DNA from: Colius striatus
Lineage: Eukaryota > Chordata > Aves > Coliiformes > Coliidae
Assembly (NCBI RefSeq): GCF_028858725.1
Contig: NC_084759.1
Coordinates: 174,699,770 to 174,763,769 of the forward strand
DNA: 64,000 nucleotides
Reading direction: 5' to 3'
The notes under the pieces were generated by a model, which was not told where the DNA came from, searched no databases, and saw nothing but the letters and a program-made list of their open reading frames with translations. Numbering within the stretch: position 1 is the first letter of the stretch; the number at the start of each line of letters is the position of its first letter. Position numbers and translations under genes: made by a program. This document shows positions 53,131 through 63,973 of this stretch, piece by piece.

Positions 53131-53374
53131 AATCATAGAATCATAGAATGGTAGGGGTTGGAAGGGACCTTTAGTCCAACCCCCCCTGCCAAAGCAGGTC
53201 CACCTAGATCAGGTCACATAGGAACATGTCCAGGTGGGTCTTGAAGACCTCCAAGGAAGGAGACTCCACACCCTCCCTGGGCAGCCTGTGCCACTGTTCC
53301 ATCACCCTCACAGTGAAATAGTTTTTTCTTATGTTTAAATGGAACTTTTTGTGTTCCAGCTTCATCCCATTACC
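53131..53374 (-). mobile_element. CR1 LINE, 5'-truncated 3' end (minus strand)
   Basis: On the minus strand this is the last 245 bases of a CR1 copy of the young subfamily. The left edge has AATCATAGAATCATAGAATGG, followed by the tail and the end of ORF2 (FLCDLI at the 3' end, [16 protein letters not shown] before it). About a dozen tail bases present in the related copies (the AGATTATCTA part) are missing. The 5' truncation point at about 53374 runs into a small hairpin and duplicated bases, described separately. Confidence 0.94.
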
Positions 53375-53422
53375 CACATTATTAATGTGGGTAATTAATC
53401 CCATTACATCCCATTATTAATG
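53364..53422. repeat. Hairpin and microduplications at the CR1 5' junction
   Basis: ACCCACATT (53372-53380) and AATGTGGGT (53384-53392) form a perfect 9-bp inverted repeat with a 3-base loop. ATCCCATTA occurs three times (53364, 53398, 53408) and ATTATTAATG twice (53378, 53413). The first ATCCCATTA belongs to the CR1 body, the others lie beyond it, so the junction seems to have been built by template switching or slippage. Confidence 0.85.
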
Positions 53423-53879
53423 CTGTCTTTATCATGATTTATAAGCAGCTGGAGCTTCAGACTTGAACTAAAATTTATTTTCAAGTGTAGCATTCAGTAA
53501 GAAAGTAGTTTGTTTACCCACAAAACCTTGTAGTGCCTCTGCAGAGACAGACTCCCATATCTTCCTCTTAATAACTGCAGGATTTGAGGCTAAATCTCTA
53601 CTGAAAGTTTTTTACTAAAAGCAACATAATATGTCAATACAAAACCCCTACAGCAGTAAAAGATGTCTTTAAATGTTGCAACATTTTGGAAAAATATTTC
53701 TTTCTGCTTCATGTACTGATAGTCATCACAAAAGATACAGCTAGGTAGCAGGAAGCTATGCCAAAGCTGTAGACTATGAAGGTGCATACAGAAGATGGGA
53801 ATGTCTGAGGGTGTGCTCTTGCCAAGCTGTTTGGTGAAGTTTGGCAGTGTCAAGAGAAGAGACAGATACACTTTGCCAC
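53423..53879. other. AT-rich stretch without recognised features
   Basis: Nothing recognised; AT-rich with short chance frames. Confidence 0.6.
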
Positions 53880-54300
53880 AAGAGAGAGTGAACTAGGAGC
53901 CTATGGGAAACCCAGGACAGACAGGCAGACTATCAGCACCCTCAGCAACAAGGCAGTCCCACACATGGGTAGGGCCAGGGTGGTGGTAGGGACACAGCCC
54001 ACCAATAGTCCCAGACATGGGTATTGAACCAGGTCCATGGTCCACCCTGGGGGTGCAGTCAGGTGTTCCTGCAGGAGAACGACAGGAACAAGGCTGCCTA
54101 GCATGTGAGTTCAAGGTCCAGCCAGGAATCAGAGCTGGAAACAGGGCTGCCTGTAATGCAGGGCCAAGGTCCAGCCAGGAAGGCAGACAGTGAACCCAGA
54201 CTGCAAGAGACAGAGCTGGACACAGCTACACTTACAACACTGCACAAGCAAGAACAGGGTGCCCAGACCTAAGTTTAAATGGGCTCATTTAAATGCGTGA
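53880..54300. repeat. GC-richer unclassified repeat with degenerate 53-bp units
   Basis: This patch is clearly richer in G and C than its flanks. CAAGGTCCAGCCAGGAA occurs at 54112 and 54165, 53 bases apart, and the second half of the unit (GGAAACAGGGCTGCCTG) has an older relative at about 54083 (GGAACAAGGCTGCCTA), giving about two and a half degenerate copies. The composition would fit an old LTR fragment or a minisatellite. I do not recognise TG...CA ends, a primer-binding site or any coding domain. The open frames on the minus strand here follow from the GC content. Confidence 0.5.
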
Positions 54301-57271
54301 GGGTGGTGATCCCAGGAGGGCTAGTCATGGCAGCTACAGACTGTACAAAACAACACAGCTTTCAAGGTTCATTTAACTGCAGAGAGTTTTCTTACAGGAC
54401 TCAATTCTCATGTGAAGGGCTAACATCCTGACTAGCACTAGCTGGTACTCTGTTCATACCCAGGTCTTCTGCGGGGGATTTTGTTACAACAGCCAAGGAT
54501 TGACAAGAACAAGAGGGTATTCAGAGGCACAACCCATTCTGAGTTGTCACAGACCTTTAAGAACATCGGGAAAACATGAAAAATTAGTTGCTAAAGGAGC
54601 TTTGTGCTAGTCACAGATAGCCTTACTCGACGGTCCTTCAATTTTGGGGAAGATGGAGTCTGACCATTTTGTGGCAGTGACTGGCAATGAAATTATATAT
54701 GTGCAGGAGAGAGCTCTGCTAGGGAGTACTGAGAAAAGGGGTACATGACAAGATTTCAAGGGAAATTCAGTGAACAGAGTGATGATCAGATTTCTTGATG
54801 ACTTTCTTGCCTCTCTGTGACTTCCCCTAATGAGTGCTCCTCCCTTACTAAAGGTTCACTTTAAAACTTTGCATAAAATTAAAAACTACCAGGCAGTTTT
54901 TCATGTCATTAAGGTCTTACAAGGTGCTAATCTGATCTGAGGACTAAAAAGGTCCTGGATCTAAAGTAGACAGCAAGAAGCAACGCATCAAAGAACAACA
55001 GAAAAAAAGATGTCTTGCTTATGCTTAGGGGAACTAGAGGGATGGGTGTGGAAAAACAGCACTATTAGTTTTGTTTACTTTTTTTAATGATTTTGTCTAG
55101 GTCAATATTTCTCCCAACTGTCATACTGTCCCATACATCTTTTGTAATTGAAAAAAAAAAAATCTAAATTTCTGTGTTTTGCGATATCATTTTGGCAACA
55201 GTGAAAGTCTCATGAGTTTCTATCTGACAGCAAACAGTAGCTCAACAATATTAAAATAAAGATGGGTATGTCTAATACACTGGAATAATAACTAACCTAC
55301 ATTCCCTTCACCTCATAGCAAAATTTTCATTTATATTATTAATCTCAATTTGATTTCTCTGTGAGACTTTTCCATTTCAGACTGTTTACTAGAAAATTAT
55401 ATCAAAGTAGATCGGGACCTTGAGGAATTCTGTAAACTAACATGATGTTAAAAATAACTTAGCAATCAGAAGAGAAATGAACAAATTTTGTTTAATAATA
55501 GCGTTCACTAGTTACAATTAACTCTAAAGTCCCTTTAAAGTCACTTCTCTCTTTTTAAACCTATTACCTATTTCAACATTAATTTGTGAATCTACTTAAC
55601 AATATCTCACCAGATTGTATTTTAAAGTATGTTAAATTTCTGGTGAAAGGATTCCTATTCCTTATTCGTTAAAAGCAGCCAGGATCATCTGCCCTTAAGT
55701 TTATCTGCATGTTCTTACCTGTGTATGTGGAATATAAAGGAGAGTTTGTGATCTTTCCCCATTTCTTAATTTGAGGTGTTTGTGAGCTATGTAGATTGTT
55801 CCACATGTGTGCTAATCAAGAGTTAAGCTACAAAATATCATTATGTATTCTGTACACATTAGTTAGCTATAGAACTGTTGGCTACTTTTAAATTCCTCAG
55901 ATATGTTTTATAACTTATAGGTACTTTTTTATGTCAGAGCACTATGAAAGTTTGGAATTTCTTAGTGCGGCATGACAAAACCCCACATCAAATTCCACTG
56001 TTATTATTTCAACACAATATACGCCATCACAAATACTGCAACATGAAATCCATCACATTGTCCTGCAAAAGCTTTAGTACACGCAAAAAATTATGCATGT
56101 GAAGATCATATGACTCCATTCAGATAAATAACTTTCTCATATAGCAAAGTCTTAGTATATTGGCAATTGAGGTACACATGAGCTCTAAGAAAATCCAAAT
56201 GCCCTGAAGTTCATACCATCATCCTTTTTCAATCCAAAGAATGCCATCAGAAGAATGGTGTAACAAGCACTTCCACAGCAACAACCAAATAAATGCACCA
56301 GCCCTTTCCCCGCTGAATGCTCTGACAAACCTCTTCATGGAATACCATGGGAGTACAATAAATCTCAAAACAATGTGATTACATGACAAATGACAGCAAA
56401 ATCTTTAATGGTCAAAGGTAAATTTATGTCTCTATTAAAAGATTATACCTATACATTTAAGAAAACTAGAACAACAACAAAAAAACTCAGCTAAAGAAAA
56501 TGTTAAGTACCATGCTGTTAATAGAATAACTATGCTGCTGGTAGCAACATAAACTAGCTACTTAATATTTTTTTTAACTAAGTAATAGCTGCAGATATTT
56601 CTGTAAATGTAAACTGGATTTTGTTTGTCATAATCCAAACATATACTTGCACATTCAAGGAAAAGAGAATTTAAAACATCATATAGGAAGGGGGAATAAA
56701 TGTACTGGACATATTTATTGTTCCATAATAAAACCTTCCTACATTTATGAAGAGAAAGGTAATGTTTACAGCTTCTCTTAATTTATTTTGGCCTCACAAA
56801 CTATTCAATATATGTTATATATTGGTATCATAAAGTGAAGATTATCTGGGTTTAGACTTAACCACTCATGTACATGTTTTTCTTTATTCAAGAAACATTG
56901 CTAGCAGAGAGCACCGTGTGTCTCTCAGATCTATTAATACTCATATATTCAAGCAAACTTCCCTTTGAACAACTGCACTGCAAAACTGCTCGTTCAGCAC
57001 ATTGAAAAGAACATTACTATATTATTTTCTTGAATAACAGACCATCACTGCCAGTAAATAATTTCATGTGGATAGATTTTTATTTCCTTTACATGGCTAC
57101 CTAAATACATTTCCATTCTCCTGCTTATAGCATTTTCAATGAAGTCAGCTATTACGCTGTGTCATGCTTTCATTTCCTAAGTAAGGGGCGTAACACTGCT
57201 CGCCTGATACAGGGGAGAGAAAGTCCACCAATTCCTAGTAGAAATGGGCTGTCATTCATTCAGTGAAAGAG

Positions 57272-57281
57272 TGACTCAGCA
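57272..57281 (+). promoter_or_regulatory. AP-1 / MAF-type site (TGACTCAGCA)
   Basis: TGACTCAGCA matches the TRE-type half of a MAF recognition element as bound by AP-1, NF-E2 or BACH heterodimers, and is followed by an E-box CAGCTG (57279-57284) overlapping its end. About five kilobases to the right lies the CpG island. A single site can be chance. Confidence 0.25.
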
Positions 57282-59180
57282 GCTGCTTCTTCGGTAAAGA
57301 GCACTCTGCATATAGGAGATAAACAGGAGGGGCGATGCCTTTACAAGTGAAGAATTTCTCTGGTATGTATATAAACAAATACATCTTTCCAGCTGTACTG
57401 AATGTATGTAATAATTCTTTTCACTATTTCAAAATTTCTCATTGCATATAAGGGAGGCTATAGAAACAATTTTTATTTAACCATTCTTAATTTTTGCCAG
57501 GAACTGACCTGTGCAGATTTCTCTGATAAAATACATCAATTTTGATCACTGAGAAACTGTACACGCTCGAGTAGGAAAGTGATTTTTATTCATACAAGCA
57601 AAACATTGACAAACTTTACTCATAACTGTTCAAACCTAAAACTCATCTTTACAAAATGAAAAATAAATGGCTACAGGTTTTCTTCATGCAGACACCAGGC
57701 AACTTAGAACACACAGACCTACAGCAAACACTCGGTCTAAAAAGCCATGAGAAAAGTCCTTCCTCAGAACATGCAGGTGCACATACATCAGCCTGAATAC
57801 AGAACAACAGCAAAAAATGTAAAGGCAAAATCTACTTACCGCCCCTTTACAGAAGACTCCAGGTCTAAATTTTATTCTTTAACAAATGAGAAGATACCTA
57901 TAACATCTGGACCAAACATTTTCTCTAGTACAGGAATCCAGGGGAACTGAAGATATGAAACCATTTCCTTCTATCAGATTGACTAGGACTCCTCAGCTTC
58001 AAGATGATCATGCAAAGTATTATAAAGGTACATAAAACCAAATTCCTACTGCACAAAACACAGGGGATAACAAATGAACTGATCACAAAGAAGTCTGGGG
58101 AACAAAAATAACAAACAGAAAAAGCTTTTGTGAATGTCTAAGGAAGGGCTGTCACAGCTTACGATAAACATCAAATTAAAGATGAGTTCAAAAGTGATTC
58201 AACAATTTCAGGCAGATGAGTACCAGAAACTAATCAATACAAACATGTGGATATAACCTTTGGCTCTGTAAATCCTAAACATCAGACAGCTAGACCATAC
58301 AACTGCATGGTCCTATGCTCCTTCCTACCCTTTATCACAGAGGAATCCTCTACTGGCCATTGTCAGAGAAAAAATAGAAGATTTTAGGAACTTTTTGTGA
58401 TAGCGTAAATAGCCACTCTTGTACTTTATGTACCAAAGATGAAAAGCAAAATTTTAAGTTCAGTAGAGAATGGTTGTCATCCACAAAGTAGGATCCAGTC
58501 CTCAAAATATATAGGAACACTTGCAGTTTTCCCAAAAAAAGGATCATCCATACAAATTGATACACACACGTTTAGAGAATGAAGATCCGAGTATTACATG
58601 TTTTTATTGCTATCTGTTTTCACTGTATGTTTTAGAAAGAAATCCAAAGTGAGAAGCTGATCTTTCAGGTTCATTGAAGCTTTGCTTTTCATCTAAGTCT
58701 TATGCTTGTTGATCTCCTGCCCTAGTTTGCCCTTTTTTGCCCCATCGGTGCATTCACACTTATTCTAACTGGCAAAGCAGAGAAACACCTTGGTAACTAC
58801 ACTGTTATTTCAGTTTTGTTCCCTTCTGAATACAAATCTTGCTCCAGTTTCTCAAACATGGAATATTTTTAGGTGAGACACAAAAATGCAAGAGACTTCT
58901 GCAAGATGTGAAGCATTATTTAGTTGATAAACAATATCCTCACAGATCTGTAAGTGATACTGATATACAGGCTGCTGTAATTATAGGAACAACATCCCTG
59001 GGAATCTAAATGTTTATCTTAAATTGTACTCTTCCACCAGCAAATGGTAAAAGAACAAAAATAGTAGCTCTTATTCCCATAAGGATCTAAATAAAAATAT
59101 GTGGGATGGATTATAGTAAATGAAAGAGTTTTGGTTAATTAACAAATACGATTCCCAAAGCTTTCCTAGATTTGTCCTAT

Positions 59181-59205
59181 AAAAACAAAAAAACAAACAA
59201 AAAAA
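59181..59205. repeat. A-rich low-complexity run
   Basis: Runs of A interrupted by single C residues. No retroposed body is recognised beside it. Confidence 0.8.
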
Positions 59206-60974
59206 CCCACAAAGATCAGTGTTTGCTGAGTGGAAAAGATGAATTAAGATTAAGGGAGAAATGCTATTTTTAAACCCCCTAAAAATGTTACAGAGTTAAA
59301 AATATAAAGTAAAATTTATTTTTATAGCAGCTGGCAATGTCCATTTAAGGCTTACAATTTCTTGCAGATGACTAGTACTAAAGATCTCATTGAGCACTCA
59401 CTGTTTTGAGCCTATTGCAGTATAACAGCATAATCAGATGGCTTTAAAATTCAGACTGATTCTCTATTTTTGGCTTCGAATCAAGTTGTAATTATAGTAA
59501 ATGTACTATTTTTTAAAAGAATGCTGCTGCTTATGCTCTTAACATAGCGATTTTGTTGTTTTCATATTGCAAAACTGAAACTAGACTAGGATAAACACAG
59601 AGGGAAAAAAAATTAAGGCTTAAACTGAGTTTAATATGTAACTCCAACTCACCAACATAAAGCCCAAGAGGCAGGATAAGCAATCCTGCATTCCTTATGC
59701 ACTCGTAATACCTCTTGGCTTCAGCAGAAGTTTTGTTTGAGAAAGCATATAATCAGAACCTATAATTTCATTAATTGCATGCCACAGGCGGCCCTTGTGA
59801 GGTAAGAATAATGAACCAAACAGGTGGGAAGGACGGTAGAACCCTCAGCCCTGCTTGCATCTTTGTGGACCAGTATGTCCACGCAGCAAAACCATGATTC
59901 TTTGTTTTCCCCCCTCTCCCATGCTTCCAGCTCTCCCTCGTGACAGATCACGTCTGTCATGTAGAGGAGATCACTGTGCAGATGCTTCATTCGAGATACA
60001 GTCCAGCTCCCAGGTCTCTGCCACTGCTTTGCATTGCCATCCTTTCACAGATTCTCGGCAGCACTGAGGATTTCACCCGATGCAGACCCTTACTCTGTTG
60101 GGATTTTTGTATTATTCATACTATGCACAGGCAAAATGAATGTCATGTAGCTATTAGCACAGATTGCTTTGACACAATGTATTGCATATTTCATTAGATA
60201 CCCTTTGGGCAACTTAGGAAGTATCATCTGAAAACCATGTGGATAGTCTTGACTTTTCCAGCATTACTGTACACATAACTTTTCAACGCATACCACAAAC
60301 AGAAATGACTCCACTGAGCATGTGCTACAGATAGTTTTACAGTATTTCACAAGGTTTGTTTATATATGTAGGAAAAAAATGGCACGAAACGAGCCCCTCC
60401 CATCCTATAAAGGTCTCTTATTTGCTAAAACATGAGCAAAGAAAAAACACAGCTACATCTTCTTTTTCCTAAACATAAAACTAATCCAATTTTAAAAGAA
60501 CTTGTTTGCAGACTAAGAATTGGTAGGCTATGTTACAGTGAATAGCGAATCCACAGTATAGTCTCAGCTGCAAACTAACATTTAGAAGTGCACAGCAGAT
60601 AGTTCTTCTACTACAAAAAACCCGTTACCTTCCTGCATAACGCATGGAACACTCTAGTTCATGTCTACCTGTATAATTGAAGACTCAATTTTTACAACAC
60701 CCAACTAACAACTAGGTTATAGTTTCTTTTACAACCTCCTTACAATAAGATATCTTAGTTCTACTTATCTACTTTTGCATTGTTTTGAAAGTGTCAAGCA
60801 TCATCCTCTAAACGATTATAAGGTTTTCACAAGGTCTTCACCAATCCTCTACGAAAAAAATTCAGAAACCTGGGTTTTGGGGTGTCTTTTTTAAATCTTA
60901 GCAATCCTTAGTCTCTGGAATTGTCTGGCGTTATCTTGCAAATATATAAAGTAGAAACAGGATCTCCAGTTTAA

Positions 60975-61000
60975 AAATAAACAAACAAACAAAACAAAAT
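60975..61000. repeat. (AAAC)n microsatellite
   Basis: About six imperfect AAAC units. Short and imperfect. Confidence 0.85.
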
Positions 61001-61080
61001 CATTTCCTTCTTAACTATCCTAAAGGCTCAAACTTTGTAAAGAAGCTTACAATGAGTAGATGCACACAAAAGAACAAAAC

Positions 61081-61213
61081 AATAAATGGAAGGTGAAAAG
61101 ATGAGGGTGACTGGGGAATAAGGAGGATGAAAAGAAAGAAAGAGAATGAAAAAACAACACAAGAACACTAAAAAAAAAAGAGAAAGAAAAGCAAGACAAT
61201 GAAAACAAATGAA
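61081..61213 (+). repeat. Purine-rich tract
   Basis: About 130 bases are mostly A and G on the plus strand (GAAAGAAAGAGAATGAAAA, A10, AGAGAAAGAAAAG), with a few pyrimidine interruptions. It is low-complexity DNA that may exclude nucleosomes or form triplexes. Confidence 0.75.
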
Positions 61214-62561
61214 TCGTTGAAACTATGGTGGGAGGAACTGACGAATATTAACTTTTATTATTCTGATTACAAAATACATTTCAAAATTGGATGAAACACA
61301 TTGTATGTATGTTTTGCCAAGGACATTCTTGGCAATTACAAAGTCAGGAAAATTATAATTCAATCAGTGAGGCATTACTTAAAACCACTTGAAAAAAGCA
61401 GACTGTTTGAACCATCAAACAGGCTGTATGGGTAAAGATTTTAAAGACTCAGTATTCTGGAGCAGTGCAGATTGCACTCGCATGTTGTACAGTGAAGCTT
61501 CCAAAAATGGGGTCATTAGTTAAATACCAATTTTTCTTCTCATAAATGAGCAACAGAGCCTCACCATCTTTTTTCCATATAAAATGAGGGCAGTTCTAGT
61601 TTGAAAAATTCAAGCATTTGTACAGTAAAATTTTTATGTGAAAACTGAGGTTTACTTTTTAAAAAGCTGTACTGTTCACGGCAACCACATCACATCTATG
61701 AAGATGGCTTCTGTATTTATCTGATGCATGTGAGACACTTCACTTTGCACCATATCTGGGTGCTTGCCTTGAAAAGGATGCTGCCATCAGTGCCTGCAAC
61801 AGCTACAGTCCTAAAAATGCAAGGGCTGTGTCATCACCTTTTTTTTGCTATAGCAAAACTCACAATAAAAAGGTCACCTTGACCTCTCTGATGTAATTTC
61901 ACAGAACTGCTAACATCTGAAGAATGGGATTGACTGAAAATGCACTCACTGTTCCCATTCGACGAGGTGTATGACCTGGCTTCCCCGTGGTAACGCGTAT
62001 TTACATATCACTGCGACTGCACTTTGAAGTGGATCTGTACAGTCCTTTCGCGTAACCCACCAGGCTGCTGCAGCCTTCTCAAACTGCCTGTTTACTGCGC
62101 TCTGATTTTCAGAGAGCCGAACGTGCCGCCCACCGGCATGCCCGAGGTAACTTGGCAACAAACAGCTCACGGCCACAACCCCCACCCGAAGCTGCACTCT
62201 TGCCTCGTCTGCAGGCGGGGGAAACCCAGCCCACCGGCAGCAGGTTAGGACGGGAGCGGATTCAGCCCTGGAACGTCCGGAGCTGAGCTCTGGGACGATT
62301 TCAAGCCCAGCTACGGGGTGCCAGCCGGCCGCCCCCGCCCTGCCACAGGACACGGAGCCAGGGCTTGAACCGGCAGCGCGCATCAGAGCGCCCGGACAGG
62401 CCAGAGCAGCGCGGGAGAAACCCAGCGGCATCCCACCGGCCTGAGGGCACACGCGCCCCCACGGACGTACACATAGAGGCAGAACTCCTGCGGAAGCAGG
62501 TGCGGAGTCGCAGCCGCCGCTGCATCCCCTCCCCGCCCCGGGGCTGCGCGGGAAGGCGCGG

Positions 62562-62575
62562 CCGCCCCGCCCCGC
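62562..62575. promoter_or_regulatory. GC-box pair (SP/KLF type)
   Basis: CCGCCCCGCCCCGC contains two overlapping GGGCGG-type boxes on the minus strand, about 45 bases left of the CRE. This is a typical SP1-family site arrangement in CpG-island promoters. Confidence 0.6.
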
Positions 62576-62597
62576 ACACGCCGGCCTAGGCTGCGGA

Positions 62598-62647
62598 GGG
62601 GGGGTGCGGGGGAGCGATGACGTCACGTGCCGGATGGGGGCGGGGGG
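62598..62647 (+). promoter_or_regulatory. G-tracts flanking the CRE (possible G-quadruplex)
   Basis: G-runs of 7, 5, 5 and 6 (62598-62604, 62608-62612, 62636-62640, 62642-62647) lie on both sides of the CRE/E-box. The central loop would contain the whole binding site, so a quadruplex formed here would compete with factor binding. This is inference from run lengths only. Confidence 0.35.
62618..62629 (+). promoter_or_regulatory. Composite CRE and E-box (TGACGTCACGTG)
   Basis: A perfect palindromic cAMP response element TGACGTCA (62618-62625) overlaps the E-box CACGTG (62624-62629) by two bases. CREB/ATF proteins bind the first, USF, MYC/MAX or MITF/TFE proteins the second, and mutual exclusion is likely because of the overlap. 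Full CREs in CpG islands usually sit within about 200 bases of a start site, which points to transcription starting nearby, perhaps just downstream around 62.68-62.75 kb. Confidence 0.7.
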
Positions 62648-62662
62648 AGAACTGCAGTGATG

Positions 62663-62672
62663 GAAAATTTTC
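62663..62672. promoter_or_regulatory. AT palindrome GAAAATTTTC within the island
   Basis: A 10-bp AT palindrome stands out inside GC-rich DNA about 40 bases after the CRE. It could serve as a TATA-like element for a start near 62.69-62.70 kb, but it does not match the TATA consensus well. Confidence 0.25.
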
Positions 62673-62714
62673 GGCTCCGCATCTTCTGCGCGTGCCCTGG
62701 CGGGGCCCGTCCCA

Positions 62715-62729
62715 CCCGCCCCCCGCCCC
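62715..62729. promoter_or_regulatory. GC-box pair (SP/KLF type)
   Basis: CCCGCCCCCCGCCCC again contains SP/KLF-type boxes in the minus-strand reading, between the CRE and the heat-shock-like palindrome. Confidence 0.5.
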
Positions 62730-62751
62730 ATTCCCGACGGCGGGGGCGCTC

Positions 62752-62763
62752 CAGAACGTTCTG
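62752..62763. promoter_or_regulatory. Heat-shock-element-like palindrome (CAGAACGTTCTG)
   Basis: CAGAACGTTCTG is a perfect 12-bp palindrome with the HSF arrangement nGAAnnTTCn (62754-62761). A third unit on the left (CTC, two bases before GAA) matches TTC at two of three positions, so it approaches a three-unit heat shock element. Function is inferred only from the motif. Confidence 0.4.
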
Positions 62764-63967
62764 CGGCGCTAAGGGTAGGCTGTCGCAGCCTTCCGCCGCC
62801 CGGTATCTTGCCGCCCGCCCTGGCAGGCGCCCGGAGACCCGCAAAGGCGCGGGGAGCACCACGAGGCCTCCCGCCCTGTCTCAGCTCGGGGACACCGCAT
62901 GCGTGTGCATCCCTCCCCCGAGCAATGCCCAGGGGCCGCGTGGGGCCAGCAGCGCCGATGGCGGGGTAGGGGCTTGCTGCTCCTCGAGGGTGCGAGCCAC
63001 CGCCATGTCCCTGCAGGCACCGCGACCCCGGGACAGGCGTTTGCTGCCTGACTCGAGCTGACTTTGAACCTGCAGCCCCTGTGTGTGTTTATATGTGTGA
63101 GGGCAAACAGTAAAGCCCTGGTGCCCCATCACACGAGAGATCGAGCAGCAAAGACCCCAAAAGTTGCGCGAGTTATCCCCTGGGGAAAATGAAGCAGGAT
63201 TCTGTTCCCCCTTCCCCCTCATCAAGTGGGGTTTATTCGGCATGGCATCACTAGGGGGAGGCCGTAGTTCTGAATCGCGTCCCGGAAGAAGCGCCCGGGG
63301 GAGTAGGGGGCAGCTTGGCAACTGACCCCGGGGCTTGGGCTCACAAGTGTATCACCGATTGCTTTCACGTTAAAAATAGCAAGTGAATGCAGCGAGTAGC
63401 TATGGGCCAGTGCCAGCTCGGCCCCCATCACGCACCAAGCTCTGGGGAAACGCCGGATCTCGAGTCCATGGGCGCCGGCTAAGGCAGGCACCGAGTGGAA
63501 ACGGGGAGGCAGCCTCCTCGTCGAGTGCTGCAGTCGCGCTGCAGATGCCGCTCGGGACAGCTGAAAGTAGCTCTCGGACAGGACGCTCTTGACAACTGCC
63601 GCAGCGTCTCCTCTCCGCTTCGAAACGCACTGCCCGTCGCGTAAACACGGGAAAGCTGCTCAGCGCCACGACCGCTGTCATGTGCGGGCGACCCCGGTCC
63701 CGAACGCCCCCCCACCCCATGGGCACATGCCGGTGACCGTCCCGCTGTAGCCACCGCTGCCCCCCCGCAGCCCGTCCGGGCGGCGGCGGGGGGTCAGTCG
63801 GGCGGGAGGAGGGCGGCGCGGCGGCGGGCGGGCGCCGCGCCCCTCCGCGATGACGCGCCCGCATTCCTGCCTGAAGAGCGGCGGCGCCCCGAGGGGGCCG
63901 TCAGACCGACAGCGAAGCGTCGCCGCGCTGCGAGCGCCTCCGACAGAGCAGCGCGGACACCATACTC

Positions 63968-63973
63968 TTTATA
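63968..63973 (+). promoter_or_regulatory. TATA-like motif at the right edge
   Basis: TTTATA within CTCTTTATACCGG sits at the end of the second CpG peak, with a TGACGCG half CRE-like site at 63850. If used, transcription would start rightward at or just beyond the end of the window, but the flanking sequence is cut off and the match is short. Confidence 0.25.

Larger units (their letters stand above)
54301..61979. other. AT-rich stretch up to the CpG island
   Basis: No coding exon, RNA gene or transposon family is recognised in 7.7 kb. Minor items are an AP-1/MAF-type site at 57272, A-rich runs at 59181-59205, an (AAAC) microsatellite at 60975-61000 and a purine-rich tract at 61081-61213. As the left flank of a CpG island it may hold enhancers or be transcribed from a divergent promoter, but nothing visible proves this. 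Confidence 0.55.

Noticed and set aside
61946..62731. Minus-strand open frame of 261 codons in the CpG island
   Set aside because: GC-rich, CpG-rich DNA has few stop codons; several overlapping frames on both strands are open here. The translation is rich in G, A, R and P without any domain, and its last part runs into AT-rich flank. I do not regard it as a gene.
62627..63061. Plus-strand open frame of 144 codons, with a Kozak-like ACCGCCATG at 63004
   Set aside because: The frame follows from low stop density in the island. From the ATG with good context only 18 codons remain, and no known protein is recognised; at best a small upstream ORF.
63400..63864. Minus-strand open frame of 154 codons
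   Set aside because: Same reason: composition-driven openness in the second CpG peak, with no recognisable domain.
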